Origin: Megalopta genalis
Taxonomy: Eukaryota > Arthropoda > Insecta > Hymenoptera > Halictidae
DNA: 64,000 nt
Direction of reading: 5' to 3'
NCBI RefSeq assembly: GCF_051020955.1
Contig: NC_135018.1
Span: forward strand, 12,525,439 to 12,589,438
The notes beneath the pieces are model-generated. The model ran no database searches. It was not told the DNA's origin and saw nothing but the letters and a program-made list of their open reading frames with translations. This document shows, piece after piece, positions 61,263 to 64,000 of this stretch (the first letter of the stretch is position 1; each line of letters begins with the position of its first letter). Made by a program: the position numbers and the translations under genes.

Positions 61263-61827
61263 TTAACCCCTTGACATACCGTCTTCTTCGCAGTTACTAT
61301 AATTAGACATTTTTCGATTGCAATAATTTCTTAGAAGGGTATTGGATTAATTTCTCTCTTTTGAATACTCAGAAGTTTTTCCTTCTAGCATATAAGTTGC
61401 AAAAACGAATCGACGCCGAGAGTCTCGCCAGAGTACCATTAGATAAACAATGATTTCATATGTATATAGAACAGTGTGCTCTTTGTCTTTAGGTGACGTT
61501 TTTGGTTTCGTCTTTGTGAATAGTCTTCAGTCTCCTGGAGCAATCAGGAGAGTAAAGACGATCTTTCCTCGTACATCAAATTAATAAACTAAAAGGGATA
61601 AGTTTAATTCACTGCGTTTTACTTTTATTTATCTACCCATTTCCAATAAAGGGAAAGAAAATTGATGCTTATCGTGTGCCTAAGTTTACTCGAATGCTTA
61701 AATATTGATGACAAGAGATTAGAATTTTATTCCAATTTCAAAGGACAGAATAACATCTATACTCGATAAGTTATTATCAGAAATTTTCATAACGAGTCGG
61801 ACTCGTCAAAATACGGCAAGGGGTTAA
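61263..61827 (+). mobile_element. TTAA MITE family F, copy 2, with insertion
   Basis: TTAA at 61263-61266 and 61824-61827 with ends TTAACCCCTTGACATACC and (complement) TTAACCCCTTGCCGTATT. Without the insert at 61340-61648 it is colinear with the copy at 34128. Confidence 0.9.
61340..61648. mobile_element. LTR-like insertion (309 bp)
   Basis: Interrupts a TTAA MITE exactly, with AAGGG duplicated on both sides (61335-61339, 61649-61653). Ends TATTGGA and TCCAATA are inverted. It contains AATAAA (about 61582) and TATATAGAACAGT (about 61463), like a solo LTR, but lacks TG...CA ends. LTR or an unknown MITE. Confidence 0.55.
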
Positions 61828-62343
61828 GGCGTGTAGGTTTCTTGTTAAAATGATTCTGTTTATTGCGTGTTTTGGGATCTTATATAGTTGAAGACGAATC
61901 AGGGTGGGGGATGTAAGAAGCTTGAGGTTCAAAGGCCATTTTTTATGGGTGGTGAGTCAGAGAGCTGATGTGCAAGTTCGAGGTTGAGCCCTATAGGTAA
62001 CTCAGGTAATTCAGGAGGTGACGTAAGGGTCTAGGAATTATCTTCGGGTAGAAGCCCCCGCTTCACACACGATCATCGCAAAATTTGTATACGTATAACA
62101 GCTGTTCAATAGCTTGCCCGTACGGGCAGCGATTTTCAGCCCAGGGCAAACATCGATCGGCGGTCTCTAGACCCCGGACGATTGACATATGTATAACGGT
62201 AATACGTGCGAGTGAGAGCGGAAGCATGGCATGAAAACGTAAACACTTCGCTCTTTTTGTCTCACGTCCTCACTCCGCTAAGACGCTTGCCCATAGCTTT
62301 GTCCCTTGCCCGTGACTTTGCCCCTTGCCCGCCGCGAAGCTTT
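61828..62343. other. No supported gene
   Basis: Mixed sequence including palindrome GCCCGTACGGGC near 62117. A 61-codon frame at 62206 shows no motif. Confidence 0.4.
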
Positions 62344-62745
62344 TTAACCCTTTCGCTACGGGCGGGTTCTCCGTCGCGGTACTTCTGCTGAACAGAGCGC
62401 TGCGACATCACTGCACGCTACGCGACGGCGATCGTCAGCGGAAGTCGGTACTCCGCGGCGGTCGGCGGAGAACCTAAGCTGTTTGAATTGAATGAATTTT
62501 TCTCCAAAGGGTATTTATAAATAAAGGGTATTCCAGGGTATTTTATAACGTCTTAGCATGCGCTCTTTAATTTACAGTATGAGAGGAAATAACATTATGC
62601 AATATAATGCATCTTATGGAAAGCCACTATAGTGATCCGTAGTACCTCAGTGGCACCAAATGGAAAGCCACTATAGTGGTCCGTAGTACCTCAGTGGCAT
62701 CATATGGAAAGCCACTATAGTGGTCCGTAGTAGCGAAAGGGTTAA
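62344..62745. mobile_element. TTAA MITE family I with 44-bp palindrome array
   Basis: TTAA at 62344-62347 and 62742-62745 with ends TTAACCCTTTCGCTAC inverted. The right part holds three GCCACTATAG palindromes at exact 44-bp spacing. Its right TTAA is the left TTAA of the adjacent family D MITE. Confidence 0.9.
62623..62724. repeat. GCCACTATAGTGGT array, 44-bp period
   Basis: Units start at 62623, 62667 and 62711, with CCGTAGTACCTCAGTGGCA between them. Same palindrome and period as in family A. Confidence 0.95.
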
Positions 62746-62990
62746 CACGTTCCGTGCCACGTATACCATCGATGGTACAAGCTTGCATGTTTACTTAGTG
62801 AACTGAACAAATTGTTTACAAGAAATTTAGAACCGAAGAATCAATTTCCACCGCAAGAATGGGCGTTGATAAGTTTTTGTTACGTTGTTATGTGTACGAG
62901 AATTAATAATTGCACGTAATACATCAAGTTTTAGTAAAATATCAAAGTGTGAAGATTCGAGTAAAAAAAGCTCGGCACGGAACGTGTTAA
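62742..62990 (+). mobile_element. TTAA MITE family D, copy 4
   Basis: 249 bp between TTAA duplications, as copy 2, with a few substitutions (for instance ACGTATACCATCGATGGTAC). Confidence 0.95.
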
Positions 62991-64000
62991 ACAGCTCTAG
63001 CGTACGGCGAAAATGAAAAATCCGAGGCGAGAAAATACGTGACAATGAAGTGCAACCTTGACATGGTCGGATTCTCGTGTTGCCGAGCTAACGTCGCTCG
63101 AAACCCCAGAATTATCGTCAGTTGAATAATTAATCAGATTCTTCAGGTTCGGAGTCAGTCTTCCATGAATTGCGTGAACTGTCAATTTTTCCGTGACGAA
63201 TATCAGCCGGAACATAGCTCTATCGTTGGTCGATGACGGAAAATTTCCTCGGTTCACCGAAAACATTTAGCTGTTGTAACGATTACAAAGTTTTGCATCA
63301 TTATCGGCTTTCTTCCATATATTGAAATTGTTGCCGAAGCCTGGTGCACTTGCGTCAATAGGAATGTTTTAGACTTTAGACGAATCTCTTTTTTAATCTC
63401 TCTTTGTATTTGCCTAATGCTCAGTGTCTCAAACACTGTTCGCTGTCCTTTGTTAACTTTAGACTAAACTTAGCACGTTAATATGTAATTCACAAAATCG
63501 ATTAAAATGACCGATTTCTGGATTTGCCTTTAATACTTGCCGATATTATGAAGATATTTCTATGAGAATTTTTTTGATGAACTCGAACAAATATACAAAT
63601 ATATATTATATATATATATTATTATACATATATATATATATATATACGACGTTTAATTAAATCCAATCTAAAATAATATGCAATAGGCGCGTTTAGAGCC
63701 CGATAAATCTAATGTCAAAAGTTTAATTGTTCTTTTTTTTATTTTGGACAGCTTTATTCGCAGATTTCACGACAGTAATCTGGGTTGAGTCAACATAAGA
63801 TAAACATTATAATTAATTACAAGAAATTTCTTAAAATCATTTTACGTTTCGGTTTCCAAAAAGAAATCCTTGAATTTCATCTGAATCTTTTTGTCTTGCA
63901 ATAAATTAGTTTTATTAACGAACAGAATTTTCAGCATCGTACAAATTATTCGTTTTGTTAAGTTGGTTTTAATTTTGATGCAGTCTTATAGCAAGTAGCT
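62991..64000. other. No supported gene; (TA)n at 63598-63647
   Basis: A (TA)n microsatellite with interruptions lies at 63598-63647. The rest has no recognised gene or element. Confidence 0.5.

Overview
This looks like a stretch of eukaryotic, almost certainly arthropod and most likely insect, nuclear DNA. I suspect a hymenopteran, from an AT-rich background with interspersed CpG-rich patches and from the mix of mariner, Tc1, piggyBac-type, hAT and LTR remnants; that is inference, not proof. I found no intact protein-coding gene of the host. The window is an intergenic or intronic transposon graveyard with three intact tRNA genes.

Genes: one tRNA-Ala(AGC) at 5028-5100 (+) with G3:U70 and a T6 terminator, and two tandem tRNA-Lys(TTT) genes at 58619-58691 and 58788-58860 (-) on 169-bp duplicated units. 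Two further tRNA-Lys fragments lie next to the lysine pair (57573-57627, 58492-58523). Protein-coding relics are all transposon-derived: a piggyBac-type transposase piece (7686-8093), a Tc1-type pseudogene (13228-14440) and a second Tc1 fragment (43503-43747), mariner pieces (13697-13930, 22935-23520, 38218-38530, 44473-45393), and N- and C-terminal pieces of one unclassified transposon protein (29550-29941 and 36258-36419).

Mobile elements dominate. The most abundant class has inverted ends next to TTAA targets: about sixteen copies in at least nine families, among them a miniature element with near-canonical piggyBac ends (47914-48203), a four-copy family (28000, 30431, 33298, 62742), and pairs that abut and share one TTAA (at 2026-2029 and 62742-62745). 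Two hAT-type miniature elements carry 8-bp target duplications, two 421-bp solo LTRs in opposite orientation carry different 5-bp duplications, and two elements with 4-bp duplications resemble Sola. Nesting gives relative ages: mariner in Tc1, mariner in a palindromic MITE, solo LTR in a TTAA foldback MITE, and an LTR-like insert in a TTAA MITE.

Tandem repeats include a 15/19-bp minisatellite (1400-1846), a 34-bp AT satellite directly after tRNA-Ala (5120-5485), a 59-bp GC-rich array inside a foldback element (17663-17840), a 44-bp periodic palindrome shared by three TTAA elements, and a TGACCTTGA-rich minisatellite (46790-47090) inside a ~250-bp duplication. The long remaining stretches hold no gene that I can support.
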